The notes: generated from the sequence alone by a model not told the origin. DNA of 43,999 bases from Bacteriovorax stolpii (GCA_945883845.1 CAMCYI010000026.1:1-43999); one strand, 5' to 3'. Positions 17,097 through 26,425 are shown, numbered from the stretch's first letter. Numbers and translations: made by a program.

Positions 17097-18725
17097 TTAC
17101 ATGTTCAGGTTAACGCCAGCAGGCTTAACAATGGTTAAAAGATTCTGGAAAGCCTGAGTCACTTGAAGTGCCATCTTGTGGCCTGCACTTGAATCAACTT
17201 TCTTAATTTCGCCGTAGTTATCGTAGGCAACATTAATCTTACCAACTTTTTCCATTTCGATTTCTACTGGCTTACCGAGAGCATTGTATTTGAATGCCAG
17301 AATACGTTTAGACGTAGGTGAATCCTGATCAACCATTTTAGAGATCTTGCCCTTGGTATCGTAAATCAGAAGAACGACTTTACCAGTGTTGTTATACGCC
17401 TTAACAAGGTTTCCTTTCGGATCGTACTCGAACTGAGTTGTACCATCGTTGTTAGTAACTTTCTTGATCTTGTTAAGCTTGTCGTCGTACTCGATGTTAA
17501 CGAATTCACCTTTCGTAGAACTCTTCTTAACAAGGAGACCCTGAGGGTTGTATTCGAAGTTAGTAACATGAGTTCCGCGGGCAATTTTAAGAGGAAGAGA
17601 GTTATCAGAGTAGATTGTCTCAGTTTTGATACCGCTGATCTCAGTTAAGATACGGTATGTGTAACGTGAACCATCGTCTTTCACTTTGATCTCGTACTCG
17701 TAACGGTTAGAAACTGGTTTACCGTCGAAGCCTGGCTTAGTAACAACAGTCCAGTAGTGATCGTCTGGGTTTTTAGGATTCGCACCGTAGACATACTTCG
17801 TAACTTCTCCGTTACGGTCAGCAACTTCGCTCACGAAGAAGGTCTTAGGATCGTAACCGATTTTCATCTTCGTCTTATCAGAGTAGCGGATCTCGTTCAG
17901 GTTGTGAGACTTGTCATAACCGAATTCGTAAACGTTATCACCAACGTCTTTTGAAGAGATAAGATCAGAGCCTTGGTACTTATAAAGAGTCTTCTTATCA
18001 CCGGCTGACCAGATTTCTTTAACAGTACCTTCTGGGTACCATGAGAAATAGATCTGCTTGGCTTGAGAGTCTTTGATCGCCTGGAGATAGTTGTCTTTGT
18101 ATGTGAAGCCGATGAAGTATCCAGACTTATCAGAAACCTTAGTCAATTGACCCTGGCCATTGAAGAGATCTTCGCGACCGTCATTGTGCACACGACGGTA
18201 ACCTTCTTTACTTACAGTAAGAGTTTGTGGACCACGATCATTAGAATAGAGAACTGAGCCCGGAGCAATGTTAGTCTGCACTCCGAAGTTCACTGCGTAT
18301 GTGTGGCGAAGTTCAGCATTGTTTTTCAGTCTATCAGTCAGCTCCTGAGCTGATTTTTCTGAGAGAGCTGTTTTCTTCTTCATCTCTGCAACAATCTTCT
18401 GAGCTGCCGCTCCAGCATCAATGGCTGTTTTCGGAGTGAAACGAGTCTTCGCTCCAGAACCGTGTTCGTGAATGATCACTGAACCATCAGCTGAGAGTTC
18501 GAGTTTTGTTTCGAATTCGCTACCCCATCCAAAGCCGAACCAGCCGACTTCAGTGGACTTCGAGTTATACGTGCGGGTAACTTCGAGTTTCTTACCACCG
18601 CCCGGAACAACGATGTCGGTGTACGACATGTAGAAATTTCCATTTTTTAAGTTCACGCCAGCGTGGGTGAATGCACTCACCATCATCGCGGCCAGAACCA
18701 GAGAGAATCCTTTCATCAACTTCAT
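17097..18725 (-). CDS. Short secreted RHS/YD-repeat protein
   Basis: I set the start at ATG 18725 (MKLMKG...) because AAGGGTGG precedes it and it gives a clean signal peptide ending at AFTHA-G. An upstream start at 18797 would add 24 residues without one. The 542-residue protein opens with a DUF6531-like region (LKNGNFYMSYTDIVVPGGG, VTRTYNS, GWFGFGWGSEFE), typical of the N-terminus of RHS proteins. Then come about a dozen YD-type repeats (YQGSDLI, YDKSHNLNEIRY, FEYNPQGLL, FEYDPKGNLVKAY). RHS toxins exceed 1200 residues and end in a PxxxxDPxG motif and a variable toxin. Both are absent here, so this is a shell-like repeat protein, perhaps a surface adhesin or pilus-associated factor. Confidence 0.8.
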   Translation of the reverse strand: MKLMKGFSLVLAAMMVSAFTHAGVNLKNGNFYMSYTDIVVPGGGKKLEVTRTYNSKSTEVGWFGFGWGSEFETKLELSADGSVIIHEHGSGAKTRFTPKTAIDAGAAAQKIVAEMKKKTALSEKSAQELTDRLKNNAELRHTYAVNFGVQTNIAPGSVLYSNDRGPQTLTVSKEGYRRVHNDGREDLFNGQGQLTKVSDKSGYFIGFTYKDNYLQAIKDSQAKQIYFSWYPEGTVKEIWSAGDKKTLYKYQGSDLISSKDVGDNVYEFGYDKSHNLNEIRYSDKTKMKIGYDPKTFFVSEVADRNGEVTKYVYGANPKNPDDHYWTVVTKPGFDGKPVSNRYEYEIKVKDDGSRYTYRILTEISGIKTETIYSDNSLPLKIARGTHVTNFEYNPQGLLVKKSSTKGEFVNIEYDDKLNKIKKVTNNDGTTQFEYDPKGNLVKAYNNTGKVVLLIYDTKGKISKMVDQDSPTSKRILAFKYNALGKPVEIEMEKVGKINVAYDNYGEIKKVDSSAGHKMALQVTQAFQNLLTIVKPAGVNLNM

Positions 18726-18780
18726 ATTTTCCACCCTTTTGCAGAGAAAAAGTCTAAGTGAATTATCGGTGTCAAAAACC

Positions 18781-19767
18781 CTAAACTTTAATATCAATTA
18801 TCTTAAATATTACCCACATTCCGAAAGAAACCATAGCGCAGATGATGATAAGGGCAAGTATGCCTAGTACGGTCTCGAAAAGAAGAGGGAAATAGTCCGG
18901 ATCACCGAGCCCGAACATGAGAATCATTAGAAAAGGCATGGCCCCGATAATGTAGGCCTGGATTTTCCCGCTCGCGACGTAGGTGTCAATTTTTAGTTGC
19001 AGTCTTACCCGCTCCCGGATCACCAAAACAATAGTGTCGAAAGTTTCGGCAAGATTACCCCCGGTTTCGCGTAGAATGTTGACACTTGTGACGAACATCT
19101 CGTTGTCCTCTGTGTACACTCGCTTTTTCAAATTCTCGAGGGCTTCGTCAAGGGGAACCCCGATCTTTGCCTGCTGAAGGACTAAGTTAAATTCCTGGGA
19201 CACTGGTGGAGGTAATTCATCCACGACCATGCCGATGGACTGTGGAACCGTGAGACCAGCACGAAGTCCGTTGGCCATGAGATTGAGAGCATCCACCATC
19301 TGAAGCATGTATTTTTTCTTTCTGCGGTTTTCGAAAAAATCGACAACAGGTTTTGGTGACTTCCATCCTACAATCATCATCACGATCCCCAAAAGGATAG
19401 CAAGGTAGAGCTTTCCGATGAAAGCAAAGAACATAAAAGTCAGACTTCCCATACCGAAAGACATGAATAGAAGGGCCCAGGTAATTCTCTGGGGATCAAC
19501 TTCGATAAACATGATTTCAAATTTTTTGAGAATGTAATCGCGGGTACCGTAAGTTTGCTCATCAATCCAGCTGAAAAGCTTTACCGAATTTCTGTAGCTA
19601 TAAAAAAATATAAGAGTACCTATGATTATGATCACACCCTTAAGTCCAATCAGTCTCAGAAACTGATCCCAGCTGCTGGGTTCTATTTTTTTTATCACCA
19701 CATCAGCAGTCTGACTAAAAGCCACCTGCAGATATAATAAAAGAAAAATAAAAAATATTTTTTTCAT
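18781..19767 (-). CDS. tadB: Tad pilus inner-membrane platform protein (TadB/TadC type, T2SF domain)
   Basis: 328 residues. The N-terminus is hydrophobic, followed by a span at about 45-60, a pair at about 105-140 and two C-terminal spans. Between them is the type II secretion F domain (ALNLMANGLRAGLTVPQSIG, LRETGGNLAETFDTIV). These proteins form the inner-membrane base on which the TadA ATPase acts. Most Tad loci encode two such proteins, TadB and TadC; only one is found here. The start ATG overlaps the stop of the fused ATPase gene (ATGA), so the two are translationally coupled. The tadB rather than tadC label is uncertain. Confidence 0.85.
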   Translation of the reverse strand: MKKIFFIFLLLYLQVAFSQTADVVIKKIEPSSWDQFLRLIGLKGVIIIIGTLIFFYSYRNSVKLFSWIDEQTYGTRDYILKKFEIMFIEVDPQRITWALLFMSFGMGSLTFMFFAFIGKLYLAILLGIVMMIVGWKSPKPVVDFFENRRKKKYMLQMVDALNLMANGLRAGLTVPQSIGMVVDELPPPVSQEFNLVLQQAKIGVPLDEALENLKKRVYTEDNEMFVTSVNILRETGGNLAETFDTIVLVIRERVRLQLKIDTYVASGKIQAYIIGAMPFLMILMFGLGDPDYFPLLFETVLGILALIIICAMVSFGMWVIFKIIDIKV

Positions 19768-21884
19768 GTCTTGTTGATGAAAAGTCCACGCGGAACTTTG
19801 TAACCTTTCTTCTCCAGGTTCTCGATGAACTTAGGAATAAACCCCGTGGCCTGAAATTTACCAATGAGTTTTCCGTCTTTGCCCATGTTTTCCTGTTTGT
19901 AGATAAAGATATCCTGCAGAGTAATAACATCCCCCTGCATACCGCCAATCTCAGTGATGTATGTCACTTTACGTGATTTATCATCCATCCGGGACTGCTG
20001 CACAATCATGTGAACAGCAGAGGCAATCATCTCTTTAATCGCTTTCTGAGGAAGTCCAGCTCCAGCGTATTGAACAAGAGTTTCAAGACGTGAAACGGCG
20101 TCCCTTGGTGAGTTTGAGTGAACGGTAGTCATTGATCCATCGTGACCAGTGTTCATGGCCTGTAACATATCAAGAGTTTCACCACCACGGCACTCTCCCA
20201 CCACAATACGTGTTGGGCGCATACGCAGGGTTTGTTTCACGAGACATCGAATATCAATTTCACCACCACCATCAAGAGAAGGTGGACGTGTTTCAAGACG
20301 AACAACGTGATCCTGAGGGAAGTTCAATTCGGCTGAATCCTCGCATGTGATAATTCGTTCATCAGATTGAATGAATGCACCAAGGACGTTAACGAGAGTT
20401 GTTTTACCGGACCCTGTACCACCCGAAACAACAAGGTTTCGGTGAGCTTCAACGGAAATCCGCATGAAGTCGGCCATCTCTTCAGTCATTGAGCCATATT
20501 TAACGAGGTCTTTATAATCAAGTCGTTTCTCAGGGAATTTCCGAATCGTAATACAGCATCCATCAATCGCACATGGTGGAATGATGGCGTGTACACGTGA
20601 CCCGTCTGGTAAGCGTGCATCTACGTAAGGAGTTTTTTCATCAATACGTCGGCCAACCGGCGCAACGATACGTTCAATGACCTGGCGTACCTGAGCATCA
20701 TTGGTGAATGTGATCTCGGATTTTTTTACACGGCCGCTTTCTTCGTAATAAATTTTCTTAGGGCCGACGACCATGATCTCTGAGATCGCCTTGTTCGCAA
20801 GCATACTCTCCAGGGGCCCAAGTCCAAGGGCCTCATCGAGAATCTCTTTCACAATACGGTTCATATCTTCGCGGGTGGCCAGAATACCCTTCGTGTCTTC
20901 TTTACTTAAGAGTTCAACCACGAGCTTTTTCGTCTGCTCGGTGAGAATAATTTTTTGTTTTGGATCGTTATCACTCTGCTTTGAAAGATCCATCTCTTCG
21001 ACGAGACCTTTATGGATGCGCGCCTTAAGATTCGTCCATTGATCAGCTTTTTTATCTTCTGCACTGGATGAAGAAGAACCTGAACTTCCACTCGCCGAAG
21101 GCATCGATGCATTCTGGGGCTTCGTCAGCTTCTCAAGAGTTTTAAGAACGTTTTTTTGAATCAGTTTACGGGCACAGTCGATAACACCATTCGAGAACGG
21201 AGCGTTCTTGGCACCGATAAAAACCGGAGTTGATCTCGAAAGAGCAGCCGTACAGTTTCCATCATCCCGCGGAATAGCGTGAAAGACAGGCTTTCCAATT
21301 TGCTTACCGATAACATCGGGACTTACAGGGTGACCATTAACGGCCTGGTTCACCAGAATCTGAATCATATCTTTTGGAAAGAGAAGTGTAATGAGATCGG
21401 AGTACATACGCTTGCATTGGTTTACAGCAAGAAGATCGGGAGAAGCGACAATGAAAATGAGCGTCGAAAACTCCAGGGCCTTTAACGTCAGAGGTGAAAG
21501 TTCACTACCACCATCAATAATCGTGACAGGATAGATATTCACAACAGCTTTGAGTGCTTTTCCAAGACCTTCTTCATTGATCTGGTTCGCCAGCAAAGGT
21601 TCAGTCGGCATTCCGATGAAAGACACACCTGCTTTATGCTCGGCTGTAAACAGCTGGATGGATCTCGGATCAATCGCACCGTTAAACTCAGCAAGCTCTT
21701 TAAGATTTTTTTTAGATTTCAAACCCGTGATGATGTTCTGGTCACCACAAGCTTTTTGATCAAAGTCCATGAGGAGAACTTTCGCTCTCAATTCCGCGGC
21801 GTAAGCAAATGCAAGGTTGGCCGCAACCTGCGACTTACCAGCTCCACCTTTACCGCCAATGATCGTAATAATATGTCCGGCCAT
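19764..21884 (-). CDS. TadZ-TadA fusion: MinD/ParA-like localisation ATPase joined to CpaF pilus ATPase
   Basis: 706 residues in two modules normally encoded separately. Residues 1-250 are a MinD/ParA/CpaE ATPase with the deviant Walker A KGGAGKS (12-18) and LLMDFD (37-42); the receiver-like domain of many TadZ/CpaE proteins is missing. A Ser-rich linker follows (about 258-280). Residues about 285-706 are CpaF/Tad[11 protein letters not shown], Walker [10 protein letters not shown] (488-496), the acid box [11 protein letters not shown] (514-524), Walker [12 protein letters not shown] (559-569) and the His box [12 protein letters not shown]. TadA powers pilus assembly and TadZ places it in the cell. 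The fusion would fix a 1:1 ratio and tie placement to the motor. It overlaps the secretin stop by one base. Confidence 0.92.
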   Translation of the reverse strand: MAGHIITIIGGKGGAGKSQVAANLAFAYAAELRAKVLLMDFDQKACGDQNIITGLKSKKNLKELAEFNGAIDPRSIQLFTAEHKAGVSFIGMPTEPLLANQINEEGLGKALKAVVNIYPVTIIDGGSELSPLTLKALEFSTLIFIVASPDLLAVNQCKRMYSDLITLLFPKDMIQILVNQAVNGHPVSPDVIGKQIGKPVFHAIPRDDGNCTAALSRSTPVFIGAKNAPFSNGVIDCARKLIQKNVLKTLEKLTKPQNASMPSASGSSGSSSSSAEDKKADQWTNLKARIHKGLVEEMDLSKQSDNDPKQKIILTEQTKKLVVELLSKEDTKGILATREDMNRIVKEILDEALGLGPLESMLANKAISEIMVVGPKKIYYEESGRVKKSEITFTNDAQVRQVIERIVAPVGRRIDEKTPYVDARLPDGSRVHAIIPPCAIDGCCITIRKFPEKRLDYKDLVKYGSMTEEMADFMRISVEAHRNLVVSGGTGSGKTTLVNVLGAFIQSDERIITCEDSAELNFPQDHVVRLETRPPSLDGGGEIDIRCLVKQTLRMRPTRIVVGECRGGETLDMLQAMNTGHDGSMTTVHSNSPRDAVSRLETLVQYAGAGLPQKAIKEMIASAVHMIVQQSRMDDKSRKVTYITEIGGMQGDVITLQDIFIYKQENMGKDGKLIGKFQATGFIPKFIENLEKKGYKVPRGLFINKT

Positions 21885-23431
21885 TATTCTCTTCTCCGGA
21901 ATTTGCGCCTGATCTCTTCTGTACCTGCAGTTGCAGATTCGATAATTTCAGGAGTCACGAACATCACGTATTGCGATTTTGATGTACGATAATTTTTTGA
22001 TCTAAAGAGACGGAACAATGGCGAGCCCGCACTTCCGGCCCCGCTACCCGGCGCGACCGTAAAAGGTGCGGGATCATCGTTATTGTTGTCATAATTTGTT
22101 GAAGACTGATTCTGCACGATACCGCCGATAGCTGCAGATTCTTTCGACTTGATGACAAGATTGGTATTAATAGAGTTTTGTGTTGTTCTCGGCGGAGTAC
22201 TACCATCACCAAGACTTACTTCAATGCTGATTGGTAGCTCAACTTTTTCCTGCTCCAGAATACGTGGCTGAACGTCCATCGTGATACCGACAGAAGCACT
22301 GGTGGCCTTGGTAAAATCACCTGAACCAAGCGCGAAAGGAATCTGTGTGTTCTTCTTAATGTTGGCTTTTTGCTGATCGCGAACGATCACCATGCCTGAC
22401 TGAATAACCCTCGCATACCCTGCAGACTTCGCTGCATTCAGTTTGGGGAACAAATTTGTAATCGTAGCACTCAGTGTACCAGACGACGTGGAAGTCACGT
22501 TACCCTGAGGCGTCTGCCCGAATGAAATTCTACTTTCATCAGCACCCATGAGTGGGGCCCATTTAAAGGCGAAGACTTTACCGTATTCTTTGGTTAACTC
22601 AACAAACTGCGAAGTGATCTTCACCATTTTCGGTGCTGGCTGAGGTTCTTTCTTTTCGTTAACAGCGATGAAGTCAATGATGTCAGACTGCTCCGGAGTC
22701 GCAAAGCGCGAATCACCAGTAGCAATGGAGAGAATTTTTGGGGGAAGATATGCTTTTGCAATGATGAGAGCGAGTTTCTTTTTTTCTTCATTACTTACGA
22801 CTCCTTCAAGCCAGTAAGTTTTATTCACGACACGTACTGTGACATCTTTGAGGTTGTTCTTCGCAAGTTCTTCACTCATCTTACGAGCAATCACTCGCTG
22901 AGTTTGCGGTGAAAGTTCGATGAGAGTAAGAACACCAGGATAGCTCGCTAAAACTTTTGAAACCCGTCCAATATCTTCCGGGACGACAATCTCACCGCCG
23001 ACGAAAACTTTTCCACCTTTGATACCGATCTCGAGTCCCTCAACGTCACCAATGAGTTCGCGAAGTTCGGAAACTTCATTTGATTTACCGGTCGCTGTCA
23101 CAAGAACTGTATAACGGAGACGAACATCACCCACGTTATCACGAATGATCACGGTCGTTTTACCAGGCTTCAATCCATTAAATTCAAGCTCTCTCTTTTG
23201 TGGATAGAGTTTCAGCTTTAGAAGTTGCTCGTTGGCGATGGAAATTTTTGTATTGTAATCAAAATCTACTTTCTCAATGTTCGCGATACCGAGAGCGACC
23301 TCAAGATCCTTTTCCACAACCGGATTCGCACTACTGGTAGCTGCACCAGCGGCATTAGGATCCTGCGCTCTCAAAACGGGAGAGGATACTGTCATTCCCA
23401 GAAAGATGGTGAGTGCCAGGACCTGCAGCAT
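21884..23431 (-). CDS. cpaC: Tad pilus outer-membrane secretin (CpaC/RcpA)
   Basis: 515 residues. Signal peptide (about 1-22, ending SPVLRA-Q), a BON/N-domain-like region with LKPGKTTVIIRDNVGDVRLRY typical of the pilus/MSHA secretin N-terminus, further repeated domains (VGGEIVVPED, VEGLEIGIKGGKVFVGGEI), and the C-terminal secretin barrel (about 285-500: GMVIVRDQQKANIKKNTQIP, LVIKSKESAAIGGIVQNQSS, ...MFVTPEII). It forms the outer-membrane pore for the Flp pilus. No separate RcpB/TadD-type pilotin is visible in the locus. Its start follows directly on the cpaB stop. Confidence 0.92.
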   Translation of the reverse strand: MLQVLALTIFLGMTVSSPVLRAQDPNAAGAATSSANPVVEKDLEVALGIANIEKVDFDYNTKISIANEQLLKLKLYPQKRELEFNGLKPGKTTVIIRDNVGDVRLRYTVLVTATGKSNEVSELRELIGDVEGLEIGIKGGKVFVGGEIVVPEDIGRVSKVLASYPGVLTLIELSPQTQRVIARKMSEELAKNNLKDVTVRVVNKTYWLEGVVSNEEKKKLALIIAKAYLPPKILSIATGDSRFATPEQSDIIDFIAVNEKKEPQPAPKMVKITSQFVELTKEYGKVFAFKWAPLMGADESRISFGQTPQGNVTSTSSGTLSATITNLFPKLNAAKSAGYARVIQSGMVIVRDQQKANIKKNTQIPFALGSGDFTKATSASVGITMDVQPRILEQEKVELPISIEVSLGDGSTPPRTTQNSINTNLVIKSKESAAIGGIVQNQSSTNYDNNNDDPAPFTVAPGSGAGSAGSPLFRLFRSKNYRTSKSQYVMFVTPEIIESATAGTEEIRRKFRRRE

Positions 23432-23432
23432 T

Positions 23433-24260
23433 CTAAGGGCCCCCTACGCGTTTTGTTTCACGGGCGGCCTGTTCAGCAAAATATGTTTTCGCTTCCGCTG
23501 CATCTTCACCGAGAACGTCGTAGAGACGGGTGGCACTGATACGCTCAATTGTCTTGTCGTCGTTATTTCTAAGCGAGAAGTAAATTGTCCCGCCACTTGA
23601 ACTCTGAAGGAATAAAATCTTCTGAACTTCAAATGGAGTTAGCTCAAGAGTAATTGTGCTGTAGTTTGTGTACGAGTTCAGTTTCATCTGGCGTGTGTCG
23701 TTTTCGTTTTTCATGTTGATTAACGGAACGGCATTCGTAACGGATAGACCTGTTGAGAGAACAAGAACGTCCTGAAGAACCGTTTTCATTTTTCTTCTTT
23801 CAACTTTACCAGAAGCATAATCGACTGCTGCAAGAATATCTACTCGGTCTCCAGGCTTAAGCAATCGGCTCACGGCCTGACTCTCATTCACAGGAATAGA
23901 AATTGCTCTTTTCCCTATGGAAATCTGGCGGGCAAGACCAGATTGAGCACCTGGATAAGTCACACGTGGCTGCGTGATCTGTTCACCTTTCTTAATTGGG
24001 ATTGAAGCAATCGTGTTGTAGAGATCTTCCACGCGCTTGAAATGTCCTGGCATCTGAAATTTTGCAGGAACGTTTTCAAGACGAACTTTTCGATCATCGA
24101 TAATCTCAAGTTCTTTGATGTCTTCTCTAGCGACTACAACCGGAGTCATATTTCCGTACTCACTGATAAGTTCGGTTTCACGACTTGAGATGTAAGAATA
24201 GATCATCAGCACCGCGACTAACGCGAGAATAAGGCTGGTTGTAAAAGCGCGACTATTCAT
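23433..24260 (-). CDS. cpaB: Flp pilus assembly protein CpaB/RcpC
   Basis: 275 residues. N-terminal membrane anchor (about 9-25, LILALVAVLMIYSYISS), then an SAF domain (PVVVAREDIKELEIIDDRKV to KKGEQITQPRV, about 40-98) and the RcpC/CpaB domain (SIPVNESQAVSRLLKPGDRVDILAAVDY and VLQDVLVLSTGL). RcpC/CpaB is periplasmic and helps the secretin; SAF domains of this kind may bind peptidoglycan. Its Shine-Dalgarno is TTAGGA. It lies 82 bases after the preceding pseudopilin gene, the largest internal gap in the operon, and that gap has a possible promoter. Confidence 0.9.
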   Translation of the reverse strand: MNSRAFTTSLILALVAVLMIYSYISSRETELISEYGNMTPVVVAREDIKELEIIDDRKVRLENVPAKFQMPGHFKRVEDLYNTIASIPIKKGEQITQPRVTYPGAQSGLARQISIGKRAISIPVNESQAVSRLLKPGDRVDILAAVDYASGKVERRKMKTVLQDVLVLSTGLSVTNAVPLINMKNENDTRQMKLNSYTNYSTITLELTPFEVQKILFLQSSSGGTIYFSLRNNDDKTIERISATRLYDVLGEDAAEAKTYFAEQAARETKRVGGP

Positions 24261-24298
24261 TGTTCGTCCTAAACTTTGAATGCAGTTTCGATGACTTA

Positions 24299-24307
24299 AT
24301 GATACCA
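24299..24307 (-). promoter_or_regulatory. Possible internal promoter before cpaB
   Basis: On the minus strand TGGTATCAT is an extended -10 about 40 bases before the cpaB start, in the only sizeable gap within the Tad operon. No -35 is convincing. If real, it would allow machinery genes to be expressed independently of the pilins. Confidence 0.3.
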
Positions 24308-24342
24308 GATTTTAAATTTTCGCAGAGAGGAAAAAGGGTTCT

Positions 24343-24840
24343 TTATCTGCTGGTTAGGCAACCACTTGGGTCGACTACTGCTGAGAATGAGACATTGGCC
24401 GTATCCGGAATCATGATGATGGTTTCGGGGCCTCGATACGAGTAAGTTGCTCCACAGACCCCGTACACAGTACCAACCCGCATGTATAAAGTATTCGGTT
24501 CAGAGTAGGATTCGGTACAGTTGTCCCGTGGTGCTGATCGCATCGGAATACTGACTTTATAACAGGGGGCCATGGGCTGAAAGTCGACGAACGAGAGTTT
24601 CCAACCTACGAAATACATTCCGAATTGTGAAAACTGACTGTAGGTTCTTTCCTTATCAGGTTTTGGAACCGTCGAGTTGTTTTGAATACGATAATAAAAA
24701 TATGAACGGGTGAATTTCTGCTGATTGATGGAACCATTAATGGCATTGGCGAAACCACTGATGATGGCATAGACGGTGAACATCAATGGCAGGAAAACAA
24801 TGAGTTCAATGAGAGCCTGACCTTTTTGATTTAATTTCAT
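24343..24840 (-). CDS. TadE/TadG-like pseudopilin
   Basis: I place the start at ATG 24840 (MKLNQKGQALIELIVFLPL), one base after the stop of the upstream TadE-like gene; a longer frame to 24936 overlaps that gene and lacks the pilin-like N-terminus. The 165-residue product has the TadE signature QKGQALIELIVFLPLMF at about 5-21, with Glu in position, then a mature periplasmic domain of about 135 residues with several Cys (four or more). TadE-type pseudopilins are cut by the prepilin peptidase and help to start the pilus. It follows a similar gene, so it is the second minor pseudopilin. Confidence 0.8.
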   Translation of the reverse strand: MKLNQKGQALIELIVFLPLMFTVYAIISGFANAINGSINQQKFTRSYFYYRIQNNSTVPKPDKERTYSQFSQFGMYFVGWKLSFVDFQPMAPCYKVSIPMRSAPRDNCTESYSEPNTLYMRVGTVYGVCGATYSYRGPETIIMIPDTANVSFSAVVDPSGCLTSR

Positions 24841-24841
24841 G

Positions 24842-25381
24842 TCAGCACCCATCATCAAAAAGAGTGATGTCCATATCCGGAGTACATTCTTGCTGATTCG
24901 TGACCGCAAAACAAACTCTGGCCGCACAGGCCGCACGACTCGGCTCTTTTCCTAAAAATGATTCCGAAACAAGCTCGAGCTTTTTTTGGCCGGCAACTCT
25001 TCCCAAAATATCAATCCGTTGTTCAAACAAAGTGCGCGCACCCGTCGTGAGATATTCTGAACCATTTCCGCCAGTCAACTTGTTGATCGCGAAGTCTTCA
25101 GTTTTGATATTAAAAATCTGAAGATTATAGGCCGCAAAAGCACGAGTCGCTTTTCCTTCTGCACTAGAAACAGAAGATAGACCACCGTCGGCCATGCTTC
25201 CTGTGAAGTTTTCGGCCGTGAGGTAAACTCGACTCGCCATGAAAGTCGCGTAGTGAACAATATAACCAGTCGTGTAGTTCATAGCGGCGTTGAAAATCAG
25301 AAGAATTACACTGAGTCCAAACGCAAACGTAAAAATAAATTCGATGGTAGACTGGCCCGCCTGGGCAATATTTTTTTTCAT
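24842..25381 (-). CDS. TadE-like pseudopilin
   Basis: 179 residues. The N-terminus MKKNIAQAGQSTIEFIFTFA is the TadE motif (G-Q-S-T-x-E-F) followed by one membrane span (to about residue 33), then a 145-residue extracytoplasmic domain with Cys residues near the C-terminus. The Gly-Gln peptide fits processing by the CpaA-type peptidase at 25665. It overlaps the upstream pilin gene by four bases (ATGA). Confidence 0.82.
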   Translation of the reverse strand: MKKNIAQAGQSTIEFIFTFAFGLSVILLIFNAAMNYTTGYIVHYATFMASRVYLTAENFTGSMADGGLSSVSSAEGKATRAFAAYNLQIFNIKTEDFAINKLTGGNGSEYLTTGARTLFEQRIDILGRVAGQKKLELVSESFLGKEPSRAACAARVCFAVTNQQECTPDMDITLFDDGC

Positions 25382-25698
25382 GGGTATGGATCTCTTCCCC
25401 CGAAGAATCGGGATCCTCCGCCACCTTCAGCATCATAGTAAGAAGGATGAGTGCCACCGTCTCTCGTCGTGCGGGAAACATCAACCCCACCGCCATAAGC
25501 ATGCCGGTAAGTGAATTCGTTGTTTCTTTTAATAGCTGCACCAAACTGTCCGCTCTCCCCGAAATAGCGATTGAACATCTCACTGCGGGTGAACGTAATA
25601 ACGAGTGAAACGACTACTGCCAGAAGCAGGATGTATTCCACCATCGTTTGACCGGACTGTTTTTTTATAACCAAATTTTCACTCCCATCAGGACCCAT
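25378..25698 (-). CDS. Flp-like pilin with Gly/Tyr/Arg-rich tail
   Basis: 106 residues from ATG 25698. A TTG at 25674 is as likely a start: it has GGGAGTGA ahead of it and gives the normal pilin opening (M)VIKKQSGQTMVEYILLLA. The motif SGQTMVEYILLLAVVV contains the G/Q-x-x-x-E-Y signature of Flp/type IVb pilins. Unlike normal Flp pilins (about 60 residues), it carries a 60-residue extension rich in Gly, Tyr, Arg and Asp (AYGGGVDV, GGGGSRFFGG) that would lie on the pilus surface, so it is perhaps a minor or tip pilin. It overlaps the prepilin peptidase gene by 34 bases with the ATG start and 10 with the TTG. Confidence 0.78.
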   Translation of the reverse strand: MGPDGSENLVIKKQSGQTMVEYILLLAVVVSLVITFTRSEMFNRYFGESGQFGAAIKRNNEFTYRHAYGGGVDVSRTTRDGGTHPSYYDAEGGGGSRFFGGRDPYP

Positions 25699-26156
25699 GC
25701 AAGCAACATGACCGGGGCATAGCTAAAGTGAGATTTGATCATAGTCAGAAGTCCCTGCCAATGTTGACTCATAAGGAGCGATCGGAATTCACGCCATGAT
25801 CTGAAAATACGAAGTAAAAGCAGGATAAATCCTACTGCCATTGTGGAATAGAGTAGCTGCTCAAAATAAATCAGGTGGTAGCTTAGCGGGAGGCATAGAA
25901 ATAAACTGGCAAGAAGCTTACTATCCCCTGCGCCCATGATGCGCCAGTTGAAGAGGAAAAACCCGATGATGATAAAACCCACCGGAAACAACAGAACCTG
26001 GAAATTCCATGGCCCAAGATGCTCTGTGAACCAGGCGATGATCGCGATGGTAACGTTCAGGATGCTCCACAGATTTGAGATCTTTTTATGTCGTAAATCA
26101 ATCGCTGAGATCACTATCAGTTCAAGACCCAGAAGGAGATATAACCAGGTTGTCAT
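25665..26156 (-). CDS. cpaA: Prepilin peptidase of the Tad type (CpaA/TadV)
   Basis: 163 residues with about five membrane spans. The two catalytic aspartates are seen: one in ISAIDLRHKKISN (about 17-29) and one in the GxGD motif MGAGDSKLLAS (about 74-84). The N-terminal methyltransferase domain of classic PilD is absent, as is typical for TadV. It removes the leader of Flp pilins and TadE-like pseudopilins. It overlaps the previous pilin gene by four bases. Being placed between pilin genes is usual for Tad loci. Confidence 0.92.
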   Translation of the reverse strand: MTTWLYLLLGLELIVISAIDLRHKKISNLWSILNVTIAIIAWFTEHLGPWNFQVLLFPVGFIIIGFFLFNWRIMGAGDSKLLASLFLCLPLSYHLIYFEQLLYSTMAVGFILLLLRIFRSWREFRSLLMSQHWQGLLTMIKSHFSYAPVMLLAWVLMGVKIWL

Positions 26157-26377
26157 TGCGGTTTATAACCATTGCGGTAGCTGCTGAAGAAGCATCTTGT
26201 AGGACATACGCCTACGACGAGATTCATCGAAAGAAAATGACCAACCTTGCCCATGTTATTTCGAAAGAAGTCCCCAAAAAGGCCCGTAGCTCTACCACTG
26301 AAATATAGAATGAACGCGAGAATGAAAATATACTCGACCGTGGCTTGACCACGAGTTTTGGCTCTCATGAGATTCAT
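26153..26377 (-). CDS. Flp-like pilin
   Basis: 74 residues. RAKTRGQATVEYIFILAFILYF near the N-terminus matches the Flp/type IVb signature (G-Q-x-x-x-E-Y then a hydrophobic helix). A short tail with two Cys (VCPTRCFF) follows, unlike the Cys-free major pilin upstream, which points to a minor pilin with a disulfide. It is preceded by a hairpin after the first pilin gene. Confidence 0.78.
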   Translation of the reverse strand: MNLMRAKTRGQATVEYIFILAFILYFSGRATGLFGDFFRNNMGKVGHFLSMNLVVGVCPTRCFFSSYRNGYKPQ

Positions 26378-26394
26378 GATAGCGCGAGGTAACG

Positions 26395-26425
26395 ATAGCC
26401 GTAAAGGTAAGTCCTATACGGCTAT
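26395..26425 (-). other. mRNA hairpin overlapping the stop of the first pilin gene
   Basis: ATAGCCGTA pairs perfectly with TACGGCTAT (9 bp, 13-base loop), beginning at the last base of the pilin stop codon. No T-run follows. It may protect the 3' end of the pilin message or cause partial termination, so the major pilin is made in excess over the machinery. Confidence 0.55.

Noticed and set aside
18771..18787. Sixth TGTC-box (TGTCAAAAACCCTAAAC) before the RHS gene
   Set aside because: Only the left half-site resembles the motif and it overlaps the tadB stop; not counted among the five.
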